Source: Aphodomonas sp964553125
GTDB taxonomy: Bacteria; Bacillota; Clostridia; Christensenellales; Aristaeellaceae
Length of the DNA: 48,555 bases
Reading direction: 5' to 3'
Assembly (NCBI GenBank): GCA_964553125.1
Contig: CAZKJW010000006.1
Coordinates: 1 to 48,555 of the forward strand
In this document: piece by piece, positions 25,103 through 33,935 of the stretch
How the letters are laid out: every line of letters starts with the position of its first letter
Position numbering within the stretch: the stretch's first letter is position 1
The notes under the pieces: generated by a model
What the model was told of the DNA's origin: nothing
Seen by the model: only the letters and a program-made list of their open reading frames with translations
Databases searched by the model: none
Position numbers and translations under genes: made by a program

Positions 25103-26983
25103 TTATGCCGGCAGATGAATTGTGACGTTTGTTCCTTCTCCCATGGCGCTTTCTATTGCAATTGTGCCATGATGCATGAGAATGATCTCCCGCGAAATAG
25201 AAAGCCCCAAGCCAACGGATTTTCCCTTTGACCCGCGATAATACCGCTTGAACAAATACGGAAGTTCCTGCTCCGGTATTCCCTTTCCGTTGTCTTTCAC
25301 CTGCAAGACAAGCATTCCCTCCTGCTCAAAGCCGCACAATGCGATGCAGCTCCCCTCGCTGTGTGCCAGCGCGTTATCGACGAGATTGTCCAGCGCCTGT
25401 CTGAGCCGATACTGATCGGCGCAGATATTTTCAACCGTACAGTCGATTGTTATATCCATGTTCGCGCTCTTTGAAAGCGCATCCGTCCGCACGCTTTCCA
25501 GAAAATCACGCAGGGAGAAAATTGTTTTCTCCAGCGTAATCTGCCGATTTTCAAGCCGCGAAATCAGCAGCATTTCATCCACCATACGGCAGACATACTC
25601 CAGCTTTCGGTTCATAAGATTCAGCCACTTTCCTCTTCCGGCTTCATCCGTTTCGCTTTCGAGCATGTCCAGATAACCGCCCAGTGCAAAGAGCGGGTTG
25701 CGCAGGTTATGCACCAAATCCGTCATAAACTGCTGACGTTCCTTCTGCTGGCGCACAACATCGTCGCTATATCTCTGAATTTCTTCGACCTGCTCGGCCA
25801 CCTTCGCCTCCAGAACGGCGGCGAGATGATCTGCTTCGCAGTATTTTCGCGCCACCTGCTCAAACACGGACAGCGCAAAGGTGAACATATACGACATATG
25901 TGCGTACTGCATGGGCTTAATCAGCACATCGACAATGCCCTGATGGATGATTCCAGCCGAAAGCATCCTGTAAAAGCCATCCATGCCCGCGTACATCATC
26001 CAGCCGAACGAAATGACGATCAGTCCGCGATGACCACGGCGCAAGCCGTTAAAAATCAGGATTCCCTCCAACGCAATCAGCACCAGGTTGATTGCATCGC
26101 AAACTTGCGTGTACTGTGCGCGCAATGCGATAAAGGAAAACAACGCCGCCGCAGCCATGGCCAGCGCAAGCCTGTCAAACAGTCTGGGCCGTTGCGCGCA
26201 GGCGAAATGGCGGCACAGCAAATAAGAGAAAAAAATTGAAAGCCTGGAAACATCGCCCGCCATATGGATAAAGCTGCTTTCGGCGAAAAAGGCAGAATAA
26301 TCGAGCAAACGAAACGCCGTCATGATAATCATTCCGGCCAGCAGCAAAAGGTATTTTTCTGCCTGTTTCCGAAAGAATAAGACCAAACAGATGATCAGCA
26401 GCGCGAAACACGCTCCCAAACATGCAGCCTCGATCAGCGTTCGCGCGTGGATGGTTGCATTCAGCTGGCTGTACGCGCCGATGAGCATTCCTTGGTAACC
26501 GCTATAAAAATAGTGATTCTGCGGCACCTGAAGAAGCACGTCTATACGGCCGTCCTCCGCCGCATACGGCGCGAAGCTGAAGACCTGGTCGGTCTGCGGG
26601 CTGGCGCCATCGTCGCCCAATACTTCGCGGCCATTGAGCCAAAGCCGGCTCCCGCGCGGGCGCGCAAGCGCAAAAGACAAAGCCGGATTCTCGAGCACAA
26701 GCTGAAACTGATATGTATGGTTCGTCATCTCGCCGACGCGAGAAATATCAACCAGCCGGAAATCCGTCTGTCTTGCCGTTTGCGGGGTATACATCCCTTC
26801 TGCGCTATACCATTCTCCGGAAACAATGCAGGGATGCAAAACATTTTCACCGCATGCAAACACGCCGTCGCGCACGGGCAGCACAGCGCCGTTGGAATTA
26901 TACAAGGCCATCGCCACATAAAACGTCACAATGACCAGCAGTCCGGCGAGCAAAAGCCCCCATTTTCCGAATGCTTTTTTCAT
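25103..26983 (-). CDS. membrane sensor histidine kinase with 7TMR-DISM-type sensor
   Basis: 626 residues. An N-terminal membrane helix (residues 9-28) is followed by an extracytoplasmic beta-rich domain (about 30-180) of the DISM type (LENPALSFALARPRGSRLWL, GREVLGDDGASPQ). Seven or so helices span about 185-385. A coiled segment (VEEIQRYSDDVVRQQKERQQ) leads to the HisKA H-box LVHNLRNPLFALGG, with His425 as phosphoacceptor. The ATPase has N-box LDNLVDNALAHSEG, KDNGKGIPE, YLFKRYYRG and GLGLSISREII. Such sensors respond to extracellular small molecules or carbohydrates in the known family; the ligand here is unknown. Its ATG overlaps the regulator stop (ATGA). It looks less GC-rich than its neighbours. 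Confidence 0.93.
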   Translation of the reverse strand: MKKAFGKWGLLLAGLLVIVTFYVAMALYNSNGAVLPVRDGVFACGENVLHPCIVSGEWYSAEGMYTPQTARQTDFRLVDISRVGEMTNHTYQFQLVLENPALSFALARPRGSRLWLNGREVLGDDGASPQTDQVFSFAPYAAEDGRIDVLLQVPQNHYFYSGYQGMLIGAYSQLNATIHARTLIEAACLGACFALLIICLVLFFRKQAEKYLLLLAGMIIMTAFRLLDYSAFFAESSFIHMAGDVSRLSIFFSYLLCRHFACAQRPRLFDRLALAMAAAALFSFIALRAQYTQVCDAINLVLIALEGILIFNGLRRGHRGLIVISFGWMMYAGMDGFYRMLSAGIIHQGIVDVLIKPMQYAHMSYMFTFALSVFEQVARKYCEADHLAAVLEAKVAEQVEEIQRYSDDVVRQQKERQQFMTDLVHNLRNPLFALGGYLDMLESETDEAGRGKWLNLMNRKLEYVCRMVDEMLLISRLENRQITLEKTIFSLRDFLESVRTDALSKSANMDITIDCTVENICADQYRLRQALDNLVDNALAHSEGSCIALCGFEQEGMLVLQVKDNGKGIPEQELPYLFKRYYRGSKGKSVGLGLSISREIILMHHGTIAIESAMGEGTNVTIHLPA

Positions 26984-27675
26984 GTTTTTCCGCCGCTCCT
27001 GTCAAAACGATACCCCGTCCGGGTTACGGTTAACAAAAAACGCGGGTTGGAAGGATCGTCCTCTAATTTTTTGCGAAGATTGCGTACATGTGTGAATACC
27101 GTCCGCAAATCACCATAGCTTGGCCGCTGCCAAATCTGTTGAAACAGCTCCTCATAGGGAACGAGTTCACCGTCGCTCCGGATCAGATAGAGCAGCATCT
27201 CAAATTCCGTAGGCGAAAGGTAGATGCTTTCATTCGGTTTTTCCAGCGTGTGATTCTTGACGGAAAGCTGAAAATCGCCGATCGGGATACTCTCGTCTTT
27301 TTCCGGGCACTGCGGCACACGGCGCATCACGGCCTCCATATGCGCCAGCAGAACAGGAGCGCGGAACGGCTTGGTCAGATAATCGTCGCCGCCAAGATGA
27401 ATCGCACGGACAATCGTTTCTTCGTCGTCCAGACAGCTGATGAAAATGATCGGGCAAAACATCTTCCTGCGCAGCTCTACGCACAGATCGACGCCGTTCA
27501 TGTCCGGCAGCATAATGTCCAGCAGCACCAGATCGAACGTCTTGTGTTTGATCAGTGCGATGGTTTCTTCCGCGCTGTGCGCGATAGAAACCTGATAGCG
27601 CTGCGATTTTATAAGAAACAAACTCAATATTTCGCAGTTTTCCAGATCGTCCTCAATCAACAGCACCTGAAGCAT
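26980..27675 (-). CDS. OmpR/PhoB-family response regulator
   Basis: 231 residues. The receiver domain is at 1-120: acidic pocket LIEDD, phosphoacceptor Asp53 in LVLLDIMLPDMNG, conserved Thr/Ser region IIFISCLDDEE, and Lys102 in DDYLTKPFRAP. A winged-helix DNA-binding domain occupies 130-225, with YLSPTEFEMLLYLIRSDGEL, TVFTHVRNLRKKLEDD and TVTRTGYRF. Translationally coupled to the sensor kinase that follows. The gene lies downstream of the secreted flavoprotein gene, past a terminator, which suggests but does not prove that this pair controls that gene. Confidence 0.95.
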   Translation of the reverse strand: MLQVLLIEDDLENCEILSLFLIKSQRYQVSIAHSAEETIALIKHKTFDLVLLDIMLPDMNGVDLCVELRRKMFCPIIFISCLDDEETIVRAIHLGGDDYLTKPFRAPVLLAHMEAVMRRVPQCPEKDESIPIGDFQLSVKNHTLEKPNESIYLSPTEFEMLLYLIRSDGELVPYEELFQQIWQRPSYGDLRTVFTHVRNLRKKLEDDPSNPRFLLTVTRTGYRFDRSGGKT

Positions 27676-27710
27676 TCCTCCACCCCCTTGCCTCTGACAT
27701 CATACCATAA

Positions 27711-27748
27711 GAAACGCCGTCCAGACCAGACCGGACGGCGCTTCTTTG
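27711..27748 (-). terminator. terminator after the secreted flavoprotein gene
   Basis: On the minus strand CGCCGTCC (27733-27740) pairs with GGACGGCG (27715-27722) around GGTCTGGTCT, then TTTCTT. It lies in the 81-base gap before the response regulator, starting within 20 bases of the flavoprotein stop. Confidence 0.8.
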
Positions 27749-27756
27749 TGAAAGAT

Positions 27757-29667
27757 TTATTCGGCTTTCGCAGCGTTTTCGCCCGCGATACGGCCGAAGA
27801 CGATCACGTCCGCAATCGCATTGCCGCCAAGGCGGTTGCCGGCATGAACGCCGCCCGTCACTTCGCCAGCGGCGTAGAGCCCGGAGATAACGTTGCCGTT
27901 GGTGTCGATAACCTGCGTTTCCGCGTTGATTTCCACGCCGCCCATGGTATGATGCAGCGCCGGGGACATCTTGATGATGACATACGGGCCTTCGTCAACC
28001 TGTCCCATGAAACCGTAACGGCCAAACTCGGGATCGTTCTCATTTGCAACGTAAGTATTGAAGGTTTCAATCGTCGCCTTCAGCGCTTCGGGATCAATTC
28101 CGGCCCACTGCGCAATTTCATCGATCGTATCAGCGACATAGCCGTAGCCCTTGGCAACGGAATCGGCCAGCTTTTCGGCGCCCTGCTGCGGATGGTTATA
28201 CATCGCGGCGCCGCCAACGCCATAGAAGTAGCCGCCGGTCTGCGCCAGAGCCGCGTTGACAAGCACGTCGCGCTCGCTGGTTTCATTCACATAGCGCACG
28301 CCTTCCTGATTGACGTACAGCTGGCTGCCTACGCCCTTGCCGGCCTGACCGTCAAGCGCGGCGCAAGTGGGAAGCATCTGGATAAAGCCCATGCCGACCG
28401 TGTTCGCACCGACAGCCTGCGCCATTTTGATGCCGTCGCCGTTGATCGTGGAAGTATTGTCATTCTTCGCATCCGCGCCAAGGTTCGCCCAGTAGTTGTT
28501 GTACTGGAGCACCATGTCAATGTTGCCCGCAAAGCCGCCGGTTGCCAGCACAACGCCCTTGGACGCATGCACCATCACCTTGGTGCCGTCCTGCTTGAAG
28601 GCGACAACGCCCGCAACGCGGCCGGCATCGGACAGCAGCTCCTTCGCTTCGGTTTCCAGCATGATTTCCGCGCCCTGCTTTTCGGCTTCCGCCTTGAGCG
28701 CAGCCACCAGCGGATACGCGCCGTTTGCGCCGGCATCCACGGAATGCGTGCGCTTCCAGAGCGCGCCGACGCCAATGCTCAGCGTGTCACGGACGGGCGT
28801 GCCAATCTCAACGAGCCATTCCCACGCATCCAGCGCATTGAAGCACATGGTCTGGATCAGCTCATAGTTGGGGGTGATCACGTTTCCATCCAGATCCGTG
28901 CGTTTGCTGCCGGTATAGGACTGAATCATGTGCAGTTCGGGCGTATCAAACAGATACGTCGCGCCGCTTGCCACATAATCATTGATCTGCTGCTTGAGCG
29001 TCTTGAGCGTTTCCGCGAATTCGCCGAACTCGGCCTCGTCATAATCCAGCACCTTCAGCAGCTCGTTGCGGGTGGACTCGGTCATTTCTTCCTGCTGCTG
29101 CTTTTCCGGATCCGCCGCGTTCAGGATACCGCCGCTAAGCAACGTGTTGCCGCCAACAGCCGCGCCCTTTTCGAGCACGATAACGGAAGCGCCGTTCGCG
29201 CCCGCAGAGGCCGCAGCCGCAAGGCCCGCGCCGCCCGCGCCAATGATCACGACGTCCGCCGTAATTTCGATATCCTCGCCGGCCTTCTTTTCAACAGCCT
29301 TGTCGAAGTCCGCCAGCTTGCCGCCAGCCTGCTCGATGCAGCCGATAACGGCCTCAAGAATTGCGTTGCTGGTAATCGTCGCGCCGGTCACAGCATCAAT
29401 CTGCACAGACTGATACTCAACAACCTGCGCAGGAATCTTTTCCAGCGCAGCGTCCGCCACGCCCTGCGTTTCCTGGTGATTCGTCACCTTCACGTCGGCG
29501 ATGCCGTTGTCATCGAAAGTGACCTGCACTTCCAAATCACCGTTGCGGCCAGCGACGGTTTGGGTATACGTGCCGGGGGTGAGTCCTTCGGCAGAAGCTG
29601 CTCCAATTGCTGTGGTCAGCAAAAGGAGCGTGGACAGTACCAGAGCCATGAGTCTTTTCATTGTCAT
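27757..29667 (-). CDS. secreted FMN-binding/FAD flavoprotein reductase (flavocytochrome c / UrdA-like)
   Basis: 636 residues. A signal peptide (KRLMALVLSTLLLLTTAIGA then ASAEG) has no lipobox Cys. An FMN-binding domain (about 30-115) carries the flavinylation motif DAVTGATITS, with Thr97 as the expected covalent FMN site added by ApbE. An FAD-dependent fumarate-reductase-type domain fills the rest: VVIIGAGGAGLAAAASA, EKGAAVGGNTLLSGG, NQEGVRYVNETSERD, SPALHHTMGGVEIN and GNRLGGNAIADVIVFGRIAG. Conserved His and Arg residues of fumarate reductases are in the last three motifs. Such proteins are terminal reductases for extracellular electron acceptors (fumarate, urocanate, cinnamates and others); the substrate here is unknown. 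It starts at the ATG behind AAGGAGGGAAGA. Confidence 0.9.
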   Translation of the reverse strand: MTMKRLMALVLSTLLLLTTAIGAASAEGLTPGTYTQTVAGRNGDLEVQVTFDDNGIADVKVTNHQETQGVADAALEKIPAQVVEYQSVQIDAVTGATITSNAILEAVIGCIEQAGGKLADFDKAVEKKAGEDIEITADVVIIGAGGAGLAAAASAGANGASVIVLEKGAAVGGNTLLSGGILNAADPEKQQQEEMTESTRNELLKVLDYDEAEFGEFAETLKTLKQQINDYVASGATYLFDTPELHMIQSYTGSKRTDLDGNVITPNYELIQTMCFNALDAWEWLVEIGTPVRDTLSIGVGALWKRTHSVDAGANGAYPLVAALKAEAEKQGAEIMLETEAKELLSDAGRVAGVVAFKQDGTKVMVHASKGVVLATGGFAGNIDMVLQYNNYWANLGADAKNDNTSTINGDGIKMAQAVGANTVGMGFIQMLPTCAALDGQAGKGVGSQLYVNQEGVRYVNETSERDVLVNAALAQTGGYFYGVGGAAMYNHPQQGAEKLADSVAKGYGYVADTIDEIAQWAGIDPEALKATIETFNTYVANENDPEFGRYGFMGQVDEGPYVIIKMSPALHHTMGGVEINAETQVIDTNGNVISGLYAAGEVTGGVHAGNRLGGNAIADVIVFGRIAGENAAKAE

Positions 29668-29693
29668 TCTTCCCTCCTTAAAGTGTCGTTATT

Positions 29694-29699
29694 ATTATA
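29694..29699 (-). promoter_or_regulatory. likely -10 element of the secreted flavoprotein gene
   Basis: A perfect TATAAT on the minus strand lies 27 bases before the start codon, but no recognisable -35 hexamer exists 16-19 bases upstream (ACCACT is found there). That layout is common at activator-dependent promoters; the adjacent two-component system is a candidate activator. Confidence 0.5.
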
Positions 29700-29850
29700 T
29701 CAGTCCCAATCGCATAAGTGGTTGAAACTCCAATGAAATTTTCAGGCATGTGAAAAAACGCCTGCCTTTTTGTCGGGCGCAGTGTAAATTCAGTAAGTCT
29801 TTCATAACCATTCCGTCCCGGCAGATCGCCCGGCTTTTTCGGCCCCCTGC

Positions 29851-29879
29851 TTGACAGCGAAATCGTTTCTTTTTATAAT
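29851..29879 (+). promoter_or_regulatory. consensus promoter with LacI-like operator for the GH106-like gene
   Basis: TTGACA (29851-29856), exactly 17 bases, then TATAAT (29874-29879): a perfect consensus promoter. GAAATCGTTTC (29859-29869) within the spacer is a near-palindrome of the kind bound by LacI-family repressors, so the strong promoter may be repressed by default. Confidence 0.75.
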
Positions 29880-29934
29880 CATTGCAGATCAGATTCGTTT
29901 GCATTTTTCAGTAGAAAAGAGTGATGAAACCAGC

Positions 29935-32900
29935 ATGAACCTATATCGAAATGAAGAATCCACGCTTTCCCCTTCCTTTTTTATGACGCCGCCGAGCGAG
30001 TATCGCGGCGCGCCTTTCTGGGCGTGGAACTGCGAAATCACCAAGGATAAGCTCGACGAGCAAATCGAAACCTTCCGCCGCATGGGCATGGGCGGCTATC
30101 ACATCCATGTGCGCACGGGTCTGCAGACGCCCTATCTTTCCGATGAATACATGGATCTGGTGAAATACTGCCTTGAAAAGGGCAAGCAGAGCGGTCTGCT
30201 CACATGGCTTTACGACGAGGATCGCTGGCCCTCCGGAACGGCGGGCGGCCGCGTCACGGCCGGTCATCCGGAGTTTCGCGCAATGAACCTGCTCTGGACC
30301 ACGAAGGCTTATGGCGAAGCCGGGCCGGTCATCGATCTGGGCACCGAAGCGACGGGCCGCGGCGGCAACCGCGAGGAAAACGGCGACCTGCTCGGCGTAT
30401 ACGACGTGGAGCTGGATGCTTCCGGCTGCCTGAGCCGCTATCGGCGCATCACCGCCGACGAACCGGCGAACGGCCAGAAATGGTACGCCTATGCCGAATA
30501 CGCCGCCCCGAGCGCGTGGTTCAACAATCAGGCATATATCGATACGCTCAACCGCAAGGCGGTTGAATATTTCATCTCCATCACGCACGAACGCTACCGC
30601 GAGGTGGTCGGCGACGAGTTCGGCAAGGCCATTCCCTCTATTTTCACCGACGAGCCGTGCTTTGCCATCAAGGGGACGCTCCCCTTCTCCGACAGCACCG
30701 GCGACGTATTCCTCACGTGGTCGTCGTCGCTCGTGCCGGAATATCTCCGCCAGTATGACGAGGATCTGCTCGACGCGCTTCCCGAGCTGTTCTGGGAGCT
30801 GCCCGACGGCCGCACCTCGCTCGTGCGCTATCGCTTCCACAACCTCACCACGGAAATGTTTGCCAGCGCGTGCGCCGATACGCTGGGCGCATGGTGCCGC
30901 AAAAACGGCCTCATGCTCGCCGGACACCTGCTGCACGAGGAAACGCTCGAATCGCAGACAAAGGTCGTGGGCGAAGCGATGCGCTCCTATCGCGCTTTCT
31001 CCGATATGCCGGGCGTGGACATACTTTGCGACCGCCACGAGTACAACACGCTCCAGCAGGCGCAGTCGGTCAAGCATCAGATGGGCGTGAAGGCGATGCT
31101 TTCCGAGCTTTACGGCGTAAGCGGCTGGGACTATGACTTCCGCGGCTTCAAGCTGCAGGGCGACTGGCAGGCCGCGCTGGGCGTAACGGTTCGCGTGCCG
31201 CACCTGACATGGATGAGCATGAAGGGCGAAGCGAAGCGCGACTACCCGACCTGCATCGGCTATCAGTCCCCGTGGTGCGATCAGTTCTCGCTGATCGAGA
31301 ACCATTTCGCGCGCCTGAACACCGCGCTCACGCGCGGCAAGCCGGAGATGCGCATCGGCGTCATTCACCCCATCGAGAGCTACTGGATTCACTGGGGGCC
31401 GTCAGAGCAGACGCGCGCCATCCGCGACCAGCTGGAAAAGCACTTCACCGACTTGACCGAGATGCTGCTTTTCGGCAATCTCAGCTTCGATTTCATCAGC
31501 GAATCGCTCCTGCCCGACCAGTGTCCCGAAGGCGGCGCGCCGCTGCATGTGGGCGCCATGGCGTATGACGTCGTAATCGTTCCGGCGTGCCACACGCTGC
31601 GCTCCACGACGCTCGCGCGTCTGGAAGCCTTCCGCAATGCAGGCGGCCGGCTGATTTTCCTTGACGAATGCCCCGCGCTGGTCGATTCGCTTCCCAGCGA
31701 CGCGGTGCGCCCGCTCTACGAGCGCTCCTGCCGCCTGCCGTTCACTGCATCGGCCATTCTTGCGGCGCTTGAGGATGTGCGCGCCGTTGACGTGCGGCTG
31801 GAGGATGGCACGCGCGCGGACTTCCTGCTCCATCAGCTGCGCAGCGAAGGCGAGAACCGCTGGCTTTTCGTGGCGCGCGGAAAGAACCCCGTCAGCCCCG
31901 ACGTTGACGACGCGCCGCGCGTGCGCATCAGCATTTGCGGAGAATATGCCTGCACGCTCTACGACACGCTGACCGGCAGCATCACGCCTCTCCCCGCGTC
32001 CTACCGCAACGGCCAGACGCTCATCTGGCGCACGTGGCACGCGCACGACAGCCTGCTGCTGCTTCTGAAGCCCGGCCGCTTTGAATCCGATGCGCCGTGC
32101 GACGGCATAGACGCGCTCTGCGCGGTCAAAACGCCCGTCTCCGCCAAATTCTCCACCAAGGAGCCGAACGTGCTGCTTCTGGATATGGCGCGCTTCGCGC
32201 TTGACGACGGCGACTGGCACGACGAAACAGAGCTGCTCAAAGTGGACAGCCTCTGCCGCGATATGGTCGGCCTTCCGCGCCGCGCCCGGTTCGTCCTGCA
32301 GCCCTATCTGCTGCCGCCGGAAACCGCGCCGCACACGCTGCATCTCTCCTTCCACTTCCAGAGCGAAATCGACCTTTCCGGCGCGGAGCTTGCGCTGGAA
32401 GACGCCGCGCAGGCGCACATCCTTTTCAACGGCGAGCCGGTTGAATCGGTCGTGAACGGCTATTACGTGGACAAGGCCATTGAGCGCGTGGCGCTGCCGC
32501 CCATCCGCAAGGGACTGAACGTGCTGGAGCTGGCCGTTCCCTTCGGCAAGCGCACCAATCTGGAGTGGTGCTATCTGCTGGGCGAATTCGGCGTGCGGCT
32601 CAACGGCACGGAAAAAACGCTGACGGAGCGCCCGACCGCCATCGGCTACGGCAACATCGTGCCGCAGGGCTTCCCCTTCTCCACCGGCGATTTCACCTAT
32701 CGCTTCACCGTCCGCACAGAGCAGGCCGGCCGGCTTCGCATTCGCGTTGCCAAGTATCGCGCCGCGCTGCTGAATGTGCGCGTGGACGGCGTTTCCGCCG
32801 GGAAGATCGCATTCTCCCCTTATGCCGTCGTTTCCGCACCCGTCGAGGCCGGCGAGCATGAAATCGAAATCGAGTGCTCCGGAATGCGCCAGAACGGCTT

Positions 32901-33054
32901 CGGTCAGGTGCATCACGAGCAGGGCATCTATTTCTATCAAAGCCCCGACTCGTGGCGTTCCGAGGGTGATCTGTGGCTGAACGAGTATCAGCTGCTCCCG
33001 CTCGGCATCCTCAAAGCGCCTGAAATTTCCCTGCTTCCCGAAGAAACGAAGTAA
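29935..33054 (+). CDS. GH106-like glycoside hydrolase (putative alpha-L-rhamnosidase)
   Basis: 1,039 residues without signal peptide or membrane segment, so it probably acts in the cytoplasm on imported oligosaccharides. The N-terminal catalytic part has EYRGAPFWAWNCEITKDKL, GMGGYHIHVRTGLQTPYLSD, LLTWLYDEDRWPSGTAGG and IPSIFTDEPCFA. These match the barrel pattern of GH106 and related rhamnosidase-like families (PFW-WN, GG--IH-R-G, YDE--WPSG). The last third holds beta-sandwich domains (LHLSFHFQSEIDLSGAELAL, LEWCYLLGEFGVRLNG). Substrate specificity is inferred from family only. The ribosome site is weak (AAAAGAG); the ATG at 29935 fits the conserved start best. Confidence 0.75.
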   Translation: MNLYRNEESTLSPSFFMTPPSEYRGAPFWAWNCEITKDKLDEQIETFRRMGMGGYHIHVRTGLQTPYLSDEYMDLVKYCLEKGKQSGLLTWLYDEDRWPSGTAGGRVTAGHPEFRAMNLLWTTKAYGEAGPVIDLGTEATGRGGNREENGDLLGVYDVELDASGCLSRYRRITADEPANGQKWYAYAEYAAPSAWFNNQAYIDTLNRKAVEYFISITHERYREVVGDEFGKAIPSIFTDEPCFAIKGTLPFSDSTGDVFLTWSSSLVPEYLRQYDEDLLDALPELFWELPDGRTSLVRYRFHNLTTEMFASACADTLGAWCRKNGLMLAGHLLHEETLESQTKVVGEAMRSYRAFSDMPGVDILCDRHEYNTLQQAQSVKHQMGVKAMLSELYGVSGWDYDFRGFKLQGDWQAALGVTVRVPHLTWMSMKGEAKRDYPTCIGYQSPWCDQFSLIENHFARLNTALTRGKPEMRIGVIHPIESYWIHWGPSEQTRAIRDQLEKHFTDLTEMLLFGNLSFDFISESLLPDQCPEGGAPLHVGAMAYDVVIVPACHTLRSTTLARLEAFRNAGGRLIFLDECPALVDSLPSDAVRPLYERSCRLPFTASAILAALEDVRAVDVRLEDGTRADFLLHQLRSEGENRWLFVARGKNPVSPDVDDAPRVRISICGEYACTLYDTLTGSITPLPASYRNGQTLIWRTWHAHDSLLLLLKPGRFESDAPCDGIDALCAVKTPVSAKFSTKEPNVLLLDMARFALDDGDWHDETELLKVDSLCRDMVGLPRRARFVLQPYLLPPETAPHTLHLSFHFQSEIDLSGAELALEDAAQAHILFNGEPVESVVNGYYVDKAIERVALPPIRKGLNVLELAVPFGKRTNLEWCYLLGEFGVRLNGTEKTLTERPTAIGYGNIVPQGFPFSTGDFTYRFTVRTEQAGRLRIRVAKYRAALLNVRVDGVSAGKIAFSPYAVVSAPVEAGEHEIEIECSGMRQNGFGQVHHEQGIYFYQSPDSWRSEGDLWLNEYQLLPLGILKAPEISLLPEETK

Positions 33055-33115
33055 CGCCCGCGCGGCGCGATGAAGCCGCAGTCTTACGGAAGACACAAAA
33101 AAACAGCATGATATC

Positions 33116-33152
33116 AGAAGCCCAGTTCAGCATAAAACCGAACTGGGCTTCT
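33116..33152. terminator. hairpin between the convergent GH106-like and GDPD genes
   Basis: AGAAGCCCAGTTC (33116-33128) is a perfect 13-base inverted repeat with GAACTGGGCTTCT (33140-33152), loop 11 bases. The plus-side tail is not T-rich. On the minus strand a seven-T run follows about 18 bases later. Probably a shared end-of-transcript structure. Confidence 0.65.
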
Positions 33153-33180
33153 ATCGTAATGTTATTGAGTTCTCATACTG

Positions 33181-33900
33181 TCATTCGATCAGATTTGTCG
33201 TTATGAAATCCACGCCGAGGTGCAGCATCCGGTAGGCCGCTTCCAGATCATTGACCGTCCACACATTGACAACCGCGCCCATTTCATGGCAGGATTCCAC
33301 AATCTCCTTCGTGCAGTTGCGATAATCCATATCCAGATCGATCTTCTTTTCCCGAAGCACAGCAAGGACTTCATCATCACATTTTTTGACCAGATACTGA
33401 ACGCGCTGCTGCGGCAGCTTCTCACGCAAGCACAGGCAGTTGGGCAGATCAAAAGAAATGAAAATCGTGTGCTCCAGCCACTCCAGATCGCGAATGATCG
33501 CGATTACACGCTCGATGTCTTCCGGCGCAAAATGATTCTTAATCTCCAGCACGCTCTCCTTATCGTATTTTTTGCAAATACGAATATATTCTTCGAGCGA
33601 CGGCAGCAACAAATCGCCGCGCGTCTCGCCATCATGATCCGCAAGGCGCAGCGCACGCAGTTCTTCAAACGTCATTTCTTCCACCACGCGCTCGTCGCCC
33701 AGCAGACGAACGAGATTATCGTCATGGAATATGATATAACGTCCATCCTTCGTGCGATGAATATCGGTTTCAATTCCATAATAGGAGCGGTTCCCCGCCG
33801 CAACAAACGCTGCGCAGGTGTTTTCTCTTTCCAGCCCGCTCAAACCGCGATGCGCGATCATCATCGGTTTGTTTGAGAACATCTTGATTGTTTCTTTCAT
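33181..33900 (-). CDS. glycerophosphodiester phosphodiesterase, cytoplasmic (UgpQ-like)
   Basis: Hydrolyses glycerophosphodiesters to glycerol-3-phosphate and an alcohol. 239 residues, no signal peptide. GDPD motifs are IAHRGLSGLERENTCAAF (first catalytic His), GIETDIHRTKDGRYIIFHDD (Glu-Asp metal ligands and second His), VLEIKNHF and VNVWTVNDLEAAYRMLHLGV with FITTN at the end. AAAGGAG is spaced 8 bases from the ATG at 33900, which is preferred to the GTG two codons upstream. It is the last gene of the ABC operon, 35 bases after the hydrolase gene, a position like that of ugpQ in the E. coli ugp operon. Confidence 0.92.
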   Translation of the reverse strand: MKETIKMFSNKPMMIAHRGLSGLERENTCAAFVAAGNRSYYGIETDIHRTKDGRYIIFHDDNLVRLLGDERVVEEMTFEELRALRLADHDGETRGDLLLPSLEEYIRICKKYDKESVLEIKNHFAPEDIERVIAIIRDLEWLEHTIFISFDLPNCLCLREKLPQQRVQYLVKKCDDEVLAVLREKKIDLDMDYRNCTKEIVESCHEMGAVVNVWTVNDLEAAYRMLHLGVDFITTNLIE

Positions 33901-33935
33901 GCTCACATCTCCTTTGAAATCGGCGTCTTCGCCGG

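Noticed and set aside
27088..29736. An 882-codon plus-strand open frame opposite the regulator and flavoprotein genes
   Set aside because: No recognisable domain and it covers two well-supported minus-strand genes plus their intergenic terminator; a codon-bias shadow.
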